In this document: positions 42,326 through 51,943 of the stretch, piece by piece
Layout of the letters: each line of letters opens with the position of its first letter
Numbering within the stretch: the stretch's first letter is position 1
Assembly (NCBI GenBank): GCA_035505975.1
Contig: DATJQJ010000053.1
Location: 29,423 to 93,422 of the forward strand
DNA length: 64,000 nucleotides
From: CAIKOD01 sp035505975
GTDB taxonomy: Archaea; Halobacteriota; Methanomicrobia; Methanomicrobiales; Methanospirillaceae
Direction: 5' to 3'
Program-made: the position numbers and the translations under genes
Notes under the pieces: model-generated
What the model saw: only the letters and a program-made list of their open reading frames with translations
What the model was told of the DNA's origin: nothing
Database searches by the model: none

Positions 42326-42423
42326 AGATCAGTCCCTTCGGAAAAAACCTGTAGGGCTGCCGGTTGGGAGGATTTTACCCTTATAACAAACTCTTTTCAG
42401 CTGACCTGACGATTAACCTACAG

Positions 42424-43091
42424 ATGGCCAACGTTCGATCCCTCAATTCTTGGCATATTTATTTTCGGCCTGATTGCGGGTATTTGTCCATGTAACAGCG
42501 TTTTATGTCTGGGATTGATCGGTTATCTGACCAGTGGCAATACAAATTTATCGTTTTCGAATATTCTTAAACTAACAATCGCGTTCTGTGTCGGGACCGT
42601 GATCGTCCTCCTCCCTCTCGGTGTCATTGCAGGGTTTATCGGGAGATACCTGCTGTTTCTCAATAGTTCAATTGCGTGGTCAATCGGTGGGATATTAATG
42701 ATCGTGATGGGTTTCCAGTTGCTTCACCTGTATAAACCCCCGATAGGGAGATTTTGTTAACTTCTTCAGATTAAGTAAGTCCTACACGGTCGCCGGCGCA
42801 TTCTTTATCGGGCTTTCGTTCGGAGCGATTACCATAGGGCGGGGGGCTCCGATGCTTCTCATCGTCCTGACCTATATTGCATTATATCAGACCGCATCTC
42901 AGGGTTTTTTTACGATGCTTGTTTATGCGATCGGGCTTTCGATCCCCCTGATAGTGATCAGCTCGATAGGCGGAACGCTCGGTAAAAAGATTAAGGAGTA
43001 TTCGAGAGTAAGCGGGGAGGTCTTCGATCGGGTGATCGGGGTTGGGATTATTATCATCGGGTGCTATTTCATCTACCTTGCGTTTCAGTAA
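42424..43091 (+). pseudogene. ccdA: Frameshifted CcdA-type cytochrome c biogenesis membrane protein
   Basis: Translation in three pieces restores a CcdA/DsbD-like membrane protein. An ATG at 42424 is in one frame; the body (DPSILGIFIFGLIAGICPCNSVL and five more hydrophobic stretches) is in the next frame, up to a stop at about 42757. The rest (VAGAFFIGLSFGAITIGRGAPM to IIGCYFIYLAFQ) continues in a third frame to 43091. So at least two frameshifts are needed, near the start and around 42744-42757. The CPC thiol motif is intact. Either a recent pseudogene or sequence errors. TATA-like CTTATAACAA lies at about 42380. Confidence 0.7.
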
Positions 43092-43329
43092 TGATCTCTG
43101 ATTTTTCATAAAAGACAAATGTATAATAACCGATATGTTGGATAACTGACCGCATTGGCAGGATGGGTATTCCTCCCATGCCGAAAAAACCCTGCCTAAT
43201 CGCTATATTGGCATTGCATTTCAAGGTTGAATACCGTTAAGCCCGTTAATAATTGCGCTATGGTTAATGACAGCGGGATTGAAGGGAGGCCCCTGTTTGC
43301 TATCAAATCTCTATAAACCGGCAATTCCA

Positions 43330-44268
43330 CTAATTCTCTGTTATCATCAGGTTATCTTCCGAATCTCTCGTGATATACCCATCCCTGATCATCTCGCCGA
43401 GGTAGAGATCGAACGCCCGTCTCGTCACGCATCCGAGTTCCTGCCCCGACGACGAACCGGTCAGAACGCGGGATGCAAGGTAATCGACGGCAATGCGACC
43501 TTCTTCATGCACTATGGATAGAATGAAATCTTTCGTCGTCTGCTTCCCGCATGCTGAAAATACCGCGTCTTTGAGGAGATCGCCTGCCTCCTGCATCAGG
43601 GGGTATCTCGGGTCCATCTCGGCGAGACAGAAGTGCTCTGCCTCATCGTTATGCTGTTCGTCATAGCAGAATTTCGACAGCCTGGCCTCATCCCGGGAAT
43701 CGGCACCGGCAAGTTTTTTTCCAATGCAGGACGCCGATCCGCAGGGCGTATCTCTTCTGATCACAACCGAAACGATAGATCTGGTATGTGGATTGATCTC
43801 AATCTCCAGGCACGGACGACCAAAGACCTTTGCAAACTCATCGATCAGCGGATCAGGGCTGCCGGAAAGGGAGCAAAAGGGCTCGGGAAATTCGATGGCA
43901 ATCCCGGCCATCAGGAGCTCGTCCTGTATGGTTTTCCTGGCCCCCGGTGTCATGTCCCTGTCGTCGATGGGGTACAACACAGAACGCACACCAAGCAGTT
44001 TCGCGATGGCTGGAACAAGTTCGCTCAGGCGCTCATGGATTCCCAGGACGATCAGGAGGTCGGCACAACTATTGGGGAGATCTTCAGGGATGAATTTCTG
44101 CGGGTCTTCGAAATAATCAGGGTCGTCGCGTCCGATGGCCGGCGCATCGCCAAAGACCGTTTCGGGCCTGAGTTCGTACGCGCCCGTGACCGTGAACAAC
44201 CTGCTGACTGATATGGTGTTGATGATCTGTTCGCCGAACGGTCCGGAATACAGGAAGAAAATATTCAT
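43330..44268 (-). CDS. DUF166 family protein with a C-terminal winged-helix-like extension
   Basis: A 312-aa protein. Residues 1-205 match the archaeal DUF166 family: YSGPFGEQIINTI at the start, DLLIVLGIHERLSELVPAIAKLLGVRSVLYPIDDRDMTPGARKTI, and a cysteine pair in RRDTPCGSASCIGKKLAG. The C-terminal 100 residues (for example DFILSIVHEEGRIAVDYLASRV and VTRRAFDLYLGEMIRDGYITRD) look like a helix-turn-helix or winged helix. It overlaps the corrinoid-protein gene by 4 nt and ends the ACDS-containing gene string. Its function is unknown. Confidence 0.75.
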   Translation of the reverse strand: MNIFFLYSGPFGEQIINTISVSRLFTVTGAYELRPETVFGDAPAIGRDDPDYFEDPQKFIPEDLPNSCADLLIVLGIHERLSELVPAIAKLLGVRSVLYPIDDRDMTPGARKTIQDELLMAGIAIEFPEPFCSLSGSPDPLIDEFAKVFGRPCLEIEINPHTRSIVSVVIRRDTPCGSASCIGKKLAGADSRDEARLSKFCYDEQHNDEAEHFCLAEMDPRYPLMQEAGDLLKDAVFSACGKQTTKDFILSIVHEEGRIAVDYLASRVLTGSSSGQELGCVTRRAFDLYLGEMIRDGYITRDSEDNLMITEN

Positions 44269-44930
44269 CGCGTTTCAATCATGAATTGCCGGCATTTCCT
44301 CAGTCCATCGATACAGTCCGAACCATAGGCATCGGCCCCGATGGATGCGGCGAATTGTTCCGTAACCGCATGGCCCCCGACGATTACCCGGACCCTGTCC
44401 CTGAGTCCCGCAATAATAAGGTCCTGTATCACTTCTCCCATCGCGGGCCTTGTCGTCGTCAACAGTGAAGACATGGCGAGGATATCAGGCCTATGCTCTC
44501 GCACGGCCCCGACAAATGTCCCGTTCGGGACATCAGTCCCAAGATCGATGACCCTGAACCCCTCGGATTCGAGGGTGACCGAAAAAATAGTCTTTCCGAT
44601 ATCGTGCACATCGCCGGCAACGGTCCCCATGAGAACCGTCCCGGAATTTCCGCTCCGGGCTGGTAGGAATGGTTTCAGCAGTTCGATGGCGCGTTTCATA
44701 TTCCGGCCTGATACGATCAGGTCGGAGTTGAAAAATCTCCTGTTCGCGGTGTCTTCATATCCTGCCCCTATCTCTTCGAGTCCTCCCTGGAGTTCTCTGA
44801 ATATTTCGAACGGGTCCCTACCCGATTCGATCCGGTGCCTGCAGAATGACCTGATTTGTTCGCCCTTGAACTCGAGCAGTATACTGACAATAAATTTCCT
44901 CTCATCGCTGCCGGTTTGCAATGGTTCCAT
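44265..44930 (-). CDS. Corrinoid (B12-binding) methyltransferase protein
   Basis: A 221-aa cobalamin protein of the MtaC/MtbC/MetH-core type. An N-terminal helical cap precedes the B12-binding domain, which has the base-off histidine motif GDVHDIGKTIF, then SSLLTTTRPAM and VIVGGHAVTEQFAASIGADAYG. The frame is open to 45038, but ATG 44930, with AGGAGCG upstream, is a better start. It lies 108 nt downstream of cdhE on the same strand and overlaps DUF166. No cognate substrate methyltransferase is adjacent, so the methyl donor or acceptor is unknown. Confidence 0.88.
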   Translation of the reverse strand: MEPLQTGSDERKFIVSILLEFKGEQIRSFCRHRIESGRDPFEIFRELQGGLEEIGAGYEDTANRRFFNSDLIVSGRNMKRAIELLKPFLPARSGNSGTVLMGTVAGDVHDIGKTIFSVTLESEGFRVIDLGTDVPNGTFVGAVREHRPDILAMSSLLTTTRPAMGEVIQDLIIAGLRDRVRVIVGGHAVTEQFAASIGADAYGSDCIDGLRKCRQFMIETR

Positions 44931-45038
44931 GGGATCGCTCCTGATTCGATCGGCCCCGGTCGCACCGCGACTTGTTCCTGTTGGGTTCACCTGATCAGGG
45001 ACAGATAGTCCAATTGCGGGATTAGGAATACCGTGCAC

Positions 45039-46472
45039 TCAACGGTAGCTCCAGCCCGGTTTGTGTTCGGCTCCCTCCCACTTTTCTTTCAGGAATGCGG
45101 GAATTCCTGCCGAATCCCGGGGCCCGACCATGACATCCCATTTGGTCGCATCCTCGATATCGCCTTTCAGGCGGGCCGCAAGACCCGGGATGATGATCGT
45201 GCGATGGGTGACCCTCTCGGCGATACCGCTGGACCGCATGATATCGGCCACCTTGTCTGCATTCAGTTTTCTTCCCGCAACGGCCGAATCGACCGAAAGC
45301 CCCTCGGTATCGGCAACGAGCAGGAAACAGTCCAATTTTTCAATGTCCGAGAGCACGGTGTAATAAGTCAGCGCGAAGTTGGAGGTAATCAGTACAGGCG
45401 CTTCGGCCGGGTCGGGATTTCCAAATACACGGAGACCGGGTTCTACGCTGACAGGCTTTCTTGGGTCATTGTAAATATTATTCCGGAGAACGACGAGGGG
45501 GAGGACCGACCAGATCGTCGGGTCCCTGATCACGACCAGGTCCACGTACCTGATCGTCATCATCGAGGCGAGACAGGACTCCATCCATCGTATCACCTCG
45601 TCGGTTTCTGAATTCTTTCGGTCCCAAAGGGTGACGGGTGTCCCGACCAGGGGATAGCCGAGGAGCGAATCTCCCTCGGTTATCGCCGACGTCCTCATCA
45701 TCGAGAGATTGTTCACTGATTTTGGGAGTGTTTCGCCAAACCCGCAGCCTGCATCGATCAGGACATCTTTCACTCCCTGCCCGGTGACTGCCGAAACGAG
45801 CGAGCGAGCTTTCCTCACGTCGCCATCGGCCGAAACGACGAGCGGCGATCCGAAACGGCATGCAAGTGCAGCCATTCCTTCCCAGTTCGATTCGTCGGCC
45901 GCATACAACAGGGGATTTCTTCCGGGGACTGTTTCAAGCCCGGTTTCGAGCACGCCGGGGTCCGGAGCCCAGAGGGCCAGGGGCATTTCAGTCGCCCCGG
46001 CGACTGTTGCGACCGTCTCCGAGAACCTTCCCTCATCACCGTCGTTTGAACGTATCGCGATGCCATCGAGGGTGAGCGTATTGCCGATATAAGGATAGGA
46101 GAACGATGCGGTTTTACTGACTCTGGACACGATTTCTTCGGCCGGCATCGTATCGTCCACCGTGGTGAAGATCGCAGTCTGGTTAAAATAGCGGAGCTCA
46201 TGCCGTCTCATGACAAGCTGGCCGCCCACCCGGACCTGGTGGCTCCCGCTGCCGATAACAACCTCTTTCACGGGCGGGGCCATGATCTCCTCAAGTTTTT
46301 CGAGGTTTGTCTGGTATTTCAGATCGAGGAGCGGCGGGCACTGGCCCAGGGTCAGGTTTCTCTCGCACAACTGGACGGCAAATCCCATGCACGTTTTCGG
46401 GGAACACTCCCCACAGTTTGTTCGCGGGAGGAGAGGGTAGAGGTTCATCGGGCCGAGTTTCTTTTTCACCAT
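45039..46472 (-). CDS. cdhE: ACDS complex corrinoid iron-sulfur protein, gamma subunit
   Basis: Large corrinoid subunit that carries the methyl group between tetrahydrosarcinapterin/methanopterin and the acetyl-CoA synthase. The N-terminal [4Fe-4S] motif is RTNCGECSPKTCMGFAVQLCE, followed by a TIM-barrel methyltransferase domain and a C-terminal cobalamin domain. The frame is open to a GTG at 46481; ATG 46472 has GGTAGGTG about 6 nt upstream. 477 aa, usual for the family. It follows cdhD by 9 nt. Confidence 0.95.
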   Translation of the reverse strand: MVKKKLGPMNLYPLLPRTNCGECSPKTCMGFAVQLCERNLTLGQCPPLLDLKYQTNLEKLEEIMAPPVKEVVIGSGSHQVRVGGQLVMRRHELRYFNQTAIFTTVDDTMPAEEIVSRVSKTASFSYPYIGNTLTLDGIAIRSNDGDEGRFSETVATVAGATEMPLALWAPDPGVLETGLETVPGRNPLLYAADESNWEGMAALACRFGSPLVVSADGDVRKARSLVSAVTGQGVKDVLIDAGCGFGETLPKSVNNLSMMRTSAITEGDSLLGYPLVGTPVTLWDRKNSETDEVIRWMESCLASMMTIRYVDLVVIRDPTIWSVLPLVVLRNNIYNDPRKPVSVEPGLRVFGNPDPAEAPVLITSNFALTYYTVLSDIEKLDCFLLVADTEGLSVDSAVAGRKLNADKVADIMRSSGIAERVTHRTIIIPGLAARLKGDIEDATKWDVMVGPRDSAGIPAFLKEKWEGAEHKPGWSYR

Positions 46473-46481
46473 CGCGTGCAC

Positions 46482-47657
46482 CTACCGTCCTATGCCGATA
46501 AAGTCCGGGAACGTCGCCGGATTCTTCCCGTCGGCCAGCCATCCGACGATATCTTCAATCGTCCTTGCAGCCCCGGGATGGACCATGATGAACAGGTCGA
46601 CTCCTGCGAGGAGGAATGCCAGTGCACCCGTTGTTTCCCAGAGCGGGCCGCGGTATTCGCGGGGCCCGAGGGTTTCGTCCCGTTTCCATGCCTCGCGTGC
46701 AGCCCATGAATTTGCAGTTCCCGATGCCTGCGGGCACTGCAGTTCTTTATCGCCCATCAGGCCTGCGAGGCGGATCCGTTCCATTACCGAGAAGGAATAC
46801 TCGAGCCCGTACCCAAGCGCTGCCGATGTCGGGTCCATCACGATCTGGTCGGGCGGGAGATATCCCATCAGTTTCCGGTTCAGCTCTTTGGCCTGGTTGA
46901 TATCGATCGGACTCCAGGCAAGGACAACATGGTTATGTTCCTGCGCCGCCTTCGCTACCGGCTCCCACATCCCTGTCGTTGCCGATGAAAGCATGATACG
47001 TTCACCGGCACAGACCTCGGCGACTTTCGGGAGGAGCTTTGCATCTTTTTCAGGGTTTCCCGAACCCCCGATGACGAGCGGTACATCGACCGCCTGGAGC
47101 AGGTCTTCGACAAGACCTACGGCCCGCTTGACCGGGGTATCTTTGATATAGGGATCGGTACTGATGAGGTCGAGGTCGATTAAGTCGGCTCCGTAACGGT
47201 CGACCCAGGCTTTAGCCCATGCACAAGGGTCTTCGAGGGCATCCCCGAATGAGGATTTGACCGGGCCGGGGAGAGGCGGGACAATATCGAAAACGCTGCC
47301 TGCTACTACGGGAGCATGAGGACCGGCCCCCTCAAAGAGGTGGAACGGGGGCGATGTCGCACCCCCGATTGTCACGGTCTTCACCCGGCTTCCCCCGTCG
47401 CCTCTTGTCGAGCCAAGGACCACTTCCCCGATCTTTCCAGGATATATTCTGGCAGGAATATTATAACCGACATCGGCGAGCCCTGGCCGCACAGGTTCCA
47501 GGACCTCCTGTTCTGCAAACCCCGGGAGACCCGCCAGGTCAGAAAGGGACAGAGTCAGTTCTTTTGCCGTAAACGTCACTCCTTCAAGTTCAAGTTCACC
47601 GTCACCGGCAAGGAGCCTTAAGAGGTTCTGGACCAACTGGGTATGTTCGTCACCCAC
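46482..47657 (-). CDS. cdhD: ACDS complex corrinoid iron-sulfur protein, delta subunit
   Basis: Small corrinoid-protein subunit, TIM-barrel, partner of CdhE. Motifs are RVKTVTIGGATSPPFHLFEG, DLIDLDLISTDPYIKDTPV, PLVIGGSGNPEKDAKLLPKVAEV, and VMDPTSAALGYGLEYSFSVMERIRLAGL. The frame opens at a TTG at 47681, but GTG 47657, behind AAAGGGGG, is the better start and leaves an 8-nt overlap with cdhC. 391 aa. Confidence 0.94.
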   Translation of the reverse strand: MGDEHTQLVQNLLRLLAGDGELELEGVTFTAKELTLSLSDLAGLPGFAEQEVLEPVRPGLADVGYNIPARIYPGKIGEVVLGSTRGDGGSRVKTVTIGGATSPPFHLFEGAGPHAPVVAGSVFDIVPPLPGPVKSSFGDALEDPCAWAKAWVDRYGADLIDLDLISTDPYIKDTPVKRAVGLVEDLLQAVDVPLVIGGSGNPEKDAKLLPKVAEVCAGERIMLSSATTGMWEPVAKAAQEHNHVVLAWSPIDINQAKELNRKLMGYLPPDQIVMDPTSAALGYGLEYSFSVMERIRLAGLMGDKELQCPQASGTANSWAAREAWKRDETLGPREYRGPLWETTGALAFLLAGVDLFIMVHPGAARTIEDIVGWLADGKNPATFPDFIGIGR

Positions 47658-49053
47658 CAGAGTTACCCCCTTTCCTGACAAATATCCGGTCTGCTGAAAT
47701 TCTTACGTCACGGAAGGTAATGGTCATGCCAGGATTCCTCCCTGCTTTGGCGCCCGGACCGCGTATTGACAGCCCGGCATCCCCTGTCCGAAGGCCCTCT
47801 TCTTCCTCCTCTTTTCCCTCGATCGATGCGATCCTCGACCGGATAGGGTGATGGTGGGACTGGATAAAGGCTTTTAATCCTTCAACCGTGGTTACCTCAT
47901 GTTCCGTTGCTATCCTGTCGACCAGGTCCGGGGGAATGAAGCTACCGATTTTTTCCTTTACTGCCGATGGCATCCATACGATCCGTTCCCAGCCGCCACT
48001 CGCTGAGAGGAACCTCGGCGAACGCATGTATTCGAACGATAACCCATGAAAGCCATCGACCTGCCTTCCGCCTCCCGTGGAATCGGCGATCGAGCCGAAC
48101 GTCAGACCGGTAGGTGTTGCCCCCCGGAAATCGCGGTGAACAATGCCGAGGCCGTCGCATTCGGGCACGTAAAACGTGGTGCACTCGAAACAACCACATG
48201 AAGTATGGGGGTATCCGAATGCGGTATAGAGCTGGACCCGGGTAACATCGGAAAGCGATTTTTCCCTGACCACCTCGTTCACCCCCTCGTATTCTCCGGT
48301 ATCGTGATCGATGCAGGTGCCCTTTGGGATCTCGTAAATTGGCCCCTTCGGGTCGACGCGGGCCGCCGCGCGACCGTCAAGCCAGCTGATCGCACCGCAG
48401 TTAGCATATCGCTCGGGAGTGATCACGCAGACATGGCTTGGGGCGAAGGACTGGCAGAGCGAACAGCCGTAAAAGACATCGACATCGTCGTCGGTCATGC
48501 CCCGTGTCCTGGCATCCCGTTCCTCATAGATGGCCTTGACACGTTCATAGTGTTCATGGACACGTGCAGGATCGGTAATGAAGGTGATACTGATCTTCTC
48601 GACGATCGGAAGCGCACTCCGGTATAGCCTCAGAAGGACGGTACCGATAACCGCCAGGGTAAGTCCTTTTGCCACCGCACGCTTGTCGGCCCGGAGCCAG
48701 ATCGTGTCGCGCTGGTTTAAGTGCATGAATCCTTCGACCCAGTTGCAGAAATCGTGGATACGGCGTTCCATCACGCTCTCCATGTCGGTTTCAAGCTTTT
48801 TACCTGCAACCATGACGCATATGCCGAACGGGATCGAACTCCCGACCGCCATATCGGGAAGGTCCGGACCGAGGACCAGGACTTCACCGTCGTTGATTTT
48901 GTCAGGATTTTTCACCTGCAGGATCTCGAATTTTTCCAGTACCTGGGGTCCTCCGAGCTCGACATGCATCGTCTGCTTACGGATCCTCTCTCCTTCGTAG
49001 ACGACCCCGATATTTACCGGGATATCGGAGAACATCCCCCCTTCCGAACTCAT
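47650..49053 (-). CDS. cdhC: ACDS complex beta subunit, acetyl-CoA synthase
   Basis: Forms acetyl-CoA from a methyl group, CO and CoA at the nickel-iron A-cluster. The A-cluster cysteines are in GCSLCQSFAPSHVC, ANCGAISW and TSCGCFECTTFYVPECDG. At 467 aa it is the archaeal form, lacking the N-terminal domain of bacterial AcsB. Its ATG overlaps the cdhB stop by 4 nt. The C-terminal 65 residues (from EGKEEEEEG) are a charged linker and small end domain. Confidence 0.96.
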   Translation of the reverse strand: MSSEGGMFSDIPVNIGVVYEGERIRKQTMHVELGGPQVLEKFEILQVKNPDKINDGEVLVLGPDLPDMAVGSSIPFGICVMVAGKKLETDMESVMERRIHDFCNWVEGFMHLNQRDTIWLRADKRAVAKGLTLAVIGTVLLRLYRSALPIVEKISITFITDPARVHEHYERVKAIYEERDARTRGMTDDDVDVFYGCSLCQSFAPSHVCVITPERYANCGAISWLDGRAAARVDPKGPIYEIPKGTCIDHDTGEYEGVNEVVREKSLSDVTRVQLYTAFGYPHTSCGCFECTTFYVPECDGLGIVHRDFRGATPTGLTFGSIADSTGGGRQVDGFHGLSFEYMRSPRFLSASGGWERIVWMPSAVKEKIGSFIPPDLVDRIATEHEVTTVEGLKAFIQSHHHPIRSRIASIEGKEEEEEGLRTGDAGLSIRGPGAKAGRNPGMTITFRDVRISADRIFVRKGGNSGG

Positions 49054-49595
49054 GACTGGTGTACCTCCCGTGCGATGTCAGACAGTTGCTCTGCCCATGC
49101 CTGTGGGGAAAGGTTCGGGAACGAGAGGTTGCAATGTGGCTGGTAATGCCGGTCGATTGAAATAAACCGTACACCCACCGGGGCAAACGATTTCAGTCCT
49201 GAAAGCAGCAACCAACCTGTAGCGTAGGGAATTCCGAAAAACAGCACAAGATCGTGGCCTTCCGGCAAGCCGGCTGCGTTCCATCCGGGGTCGTTGAGCC
49301 GGGCTCCGATCTCCATCAATGAAAGGACCATGACCGGGGTAAAACCCTCTTTCCGAAGAGATGGTACCGCTGATGGTGTCGCGACGACCGGTGTCCCTGT
49401 AGAACCGGCTATCTCGATGATAAAAGCCACGGGGTTCCCTGATCCGGCGTCCTGTGTGCCGACATCATGGGCGATAACGATCAGGGGATGTTTTGAACGT
49501 TTCAGCAGGCCGGCTATTACCGCCGCCTTTGTAACGACCGTGGCACAGGTGGATCCTGGCACCTCGTAACGCAACCAGGGCATTTCGTCGGTCAA
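49050..49595 (-). CDS. cdhB: ACDS complex epsilon subunit
   Basis: Accessory subunit that binds CdhA, with a DHS-like NAD/FAD-binding fold. TCATVVTKAAVIAGLLKRSKHPLIVIAHDVG and LVLFFGIPYATGWLLLSGLKSF are recognisable. 181 aa, slightly longer than the typical 165-175. It overlaps cdhA and cdhC by 4 nt at each side. It may have a role in electron transfer with FAD; the sequence shows no cluster motif. Confidence 0.93.
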   Translation of the reverse strand: MTDEMPWLRYEVPGSTCATVVTKAAVIAGLLKRSKHPLIVIAHDVGTQDAGSGNPVAFIIEIAGSTGTPVVATPSAVPSLRKEGFTPVMVLSLMEIGARLNDPGWNAAGLPEGHDLVLFFGIPYATGWLLLSGLKSFAPVGVRFISIDRHYQPHCNLSFPNLSPQAWAEQLSDIAREVHQS

Positions 49596-51943
49596 TCCCG
49601 CTTCCCTCCATGCCTGATTAACCGTGGGAGCAGCGTAGGATCAGGGATCCGGCCATCCCCCTCCTCCCAGCCTGCCTCGCGAAGGGCACCGAGCACGTCA
49701 TCCTTCATAGCGACCGGTATATCTGCCCCGGTGCGTACGAAGAGGCTGATGTCGTCGGGCATCGTCCCGAAGAACCTGCGGTGAAGGTCGATATAGTGGT
49801 TCAGTTTTATTGAACGGCCCTTTGTCGTGTCGCTCGGTCTCATGCAGAGTTTCGGCACGAGCACCGCGGCCTCCTCCCTGGTTTCCGCCATGACAAAGAG
49901 GTGCTCGGGAGCCGGTGCCGCGTACATCGTCTCGCCCGTGCGTGCATCGAGGACGTTCCAGGGTTCCCCCAGGTCCTTCCGCCCGAGGAGCATCCTCCGG
50001 TATTTGGCCCCGTGCGGCCCGACGATCACCGGTATCCCGAGCCGCCAGAACCCGGCGGCGATCGCCGATGCTTTCTGGGACATCGCTCCCCATGCAATTC
50101 CGACGGCCCCAACCCTGTTATGCACGTAGTCGGCAATTTCCTCGTAATTTGAATTAATTTTCCTGCGGGCAAAAATGCTCGCTATCTTGATCGCAGCCCC
50201 TGATATGTGGGCATTGGAGACACAGGACCCGCAGTTGACAAGCCCCCCGGCATCAAACGTGCCGGGGTACCGTTCGTAGAGCCCCTGCCCCTCTTCGTCC
50301 GTATACATCGCGAGGCTCATTGAGGCGCAACCCGATGTCGTCACGATATATCGCCGTTTTAGGAATTCCTCTGCAATAAAACCGATATCCCGGTATGATC
50401 CCGGGTAATTCGAACAGCCGACGATCCCGATGACACCAGGAACCTCTCCCATAACGATCGGCCCTCCGACAGCACGGATTTCCGTATCCTGGATCGGTCC
50501 CCGGCCTGCCCTGATCCTGAACCTGTCTCCCTCCATCCTTACTCTTGACGCACCGATAATCATCGTGTGGGGCATCAGACCTTTCGGACATACGCCCCGG
50601 GACTCGCACCGGGCACACCCGATACAGGACTCGTACAGTTCCCCAAGGAGACGGAGATTTCCTTTTCCTGCAGCTTCGATTGCCACGGGGAGAGGCAAAT
50701 CGTTTGGGCACACCCTCCTGCAGGATTCACACGTGCTACACGTTTTTGCCATTGCGGCAAGGCTCGCTTCATCAGGGATGGATCGGAATTTTCTGCGCTT
50801 CGGGAACATTGCCAGCGAGACACGGACGGCGACCTGGGCGGCCTTGACCGGGTCCAGGATAACAGCACCCGGAATGGCCCCGGTTACAAGGTCTTCGACA
50901 ATAGCATCTGCGGGATCCCCGGTCCTGTCGGGAAGTCCCTGGAGGTTTTTGGGATGCGTCGCGATGACGGGTGCATGGACTTTCCCGGCCTCTTCGAGCA
51001 CATCGGTCCTGACACACTGTTCATCGATGACGATCAGGTCGGCGCTACCGTAGCGGATGAACCTGGTCTGGTGCGATAGCGGGCCGATAATTTTTGCTTT
51101 TTCGTTATAGCGGGTGATGTCGAGGGCCGTACAGCATATGCCGCACAGTTCGATTGCGTCGCCGAGTCCCTGGTCCTGCATGAAATTGGTAATTTCAATG
51201 GAAGGTACGACATTATGGCCGATTACGAGAATGGTCGGTTTTTCCGGATCGAGGCAGCCGGTCCCGATATCGATAAGCGCTGCATCGGGATCGGCCTTGG
51301 GAAATCCGAAGGCAGAGATTTGGGCGATGTCGCATGCCTCCATGGCTACATGGTCGACCATGCCGGCATGGAACACCTTAGACTCGAAATCGATATTGTT
51401 GCCCTCCTGCCCTGTATGGCACGAAGAGAGGAGTGCAGTGATCTCCCTCTCGCAATAGTCGACGACGTCTTCCAGATCGCCCAGGGTCAAGGGCTTGATG
51501 CCGGTGACGAGCCTTGTATGGGGCGCTTCCATGGTGACGGACTCCCCGCTGTCAATCCGGAAGTCCCTTCCAGAACGTTCGATCAGGTGCCCGAGGAGAT
51601 GCCGTGCATGTCCGGTATGCGTCGCGCAACCGATCGTTGCCGAGAGGAGGACTATCCGCGACTGCTGCGCCGCCATATCGATACCGCACGCACCCCGCTT
51701 CCCTCTCGAGAGGTCACATTTTCCCATCGTACAAAGGCAGCAGAGGTCACAGAAAGGGAGGTAAAACGGAGGATATTTTTTGAGGAGTCGGTGGTCCCAT
51801 TCCCTGAGTGCTTCGATTCCCGGCATCCGGGTCGGACCTGGCTCTTCCTCCCATGTGCTAAAAATTCTTCCGATGTTGAGCTCGACACCGCGTGCCTTCA
51901 CCGTATCGTTTATTAATTCATCTATGGTAACCCTGGCTTTCAT
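49592..51943 (-). CDS. cdhA: ACDS complex alpha subunit, carbon monoxide dehydrogenase
   Basis: Reversible CO2 reduction to CO at the Ni-Fe C-cluster. N-terminal cluster motifs are in DLCCLCTMGKCDLSRGKRGACGID. The two ferredoxin-type sites particular to archaeal CdhA are CSTCESCRRVCP and CIGCARCESRGVCPKG. Downstream C-cluster regions include GCSNYPGSY, TSGCASMS and NCGSCVSNAHI. The frame is open to 52066, but ATG 51943 (MKARVTIDELINDTVKARG) gives the normal start and 783 aa. First gene of the ACDS operon. Confidence 0.96.
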   Translation of the reverse strand: MKARVTIDELINDTVKARGVELNIGRIFSTWEEEPGPTRMPGIEALREWDHRLLKKYPPFYLPFCDLCCLCTMGKCDLSRGKRGACGIDMAAQQSRIVLLSATIGCATHTGHARHLLGHLIERSGRDFRIDSGESVTMEAPHTRLVTGIKPLTLGDLEDVVDYCEREITALLSSCHTGQEGNNIDFESKVFHAGMVDHVAMEACDIAQISAFGFPKADPDAALIDIGTGCLDPEKPTILVIGHNVVPSIEITNFMQDQGLGDAIELCGICCTALDITRYNEKAKIIGPLSHQTRFIRYGSADLIVIDEQCVRTDVLEEAGKVHAPVIATHPKNLQGLPDRTGDPADAIVEDLVTGAIPGAVILDPVKAAQVAVRVSLAMFPKRRKFRSIPDEASLAAMAKTCSTCESCRRVCPNDLPLPVAIEAAGKGNLRLLGELYESCIGCARCESRGVCPKGLMPHTMIIGASRVRMEGDRFRIRAGRGPIQDTEIRAVGGPIVMGEVPGVIGIVGCSNYPGSYRDIGFIAEEFLKRRYIVTTSGCASMSLAMYTDEEGQGLYERYPGTFDAGGLVNCGSCVSNAHISGAAIKIASIFARRKINSNYEEIADYVHNRVGAVGIAWGAMSQKASAIAAGFWRLGIPVIVGPHGAKYRRMLLGRKDLGEPWNVLDARTGETMYAAPAPEHLFVMAETREEAAVLVPKLCMRPSDTTKGRSIKLNHYIDLHRRFFGTMPDDISLFVRTGADIPVAMKDDVLGALREAGWEEGDGRIPDPTLLPRLIRHGGKRD

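Noticed and set aside
43140..43200. Hairpin GGATGGGTATTCCTCCCAT as a riboswitch
   Set aside because: It is a short stem at the 3' end of the broken ccdA and downstream of the DUF166 gene, with no conserved aptamer elements; at most a terminator-like structure.
51215..51916. Open plus-strand frame of 233 codons
   Set aside because: Antisense to cdhA; no family features.
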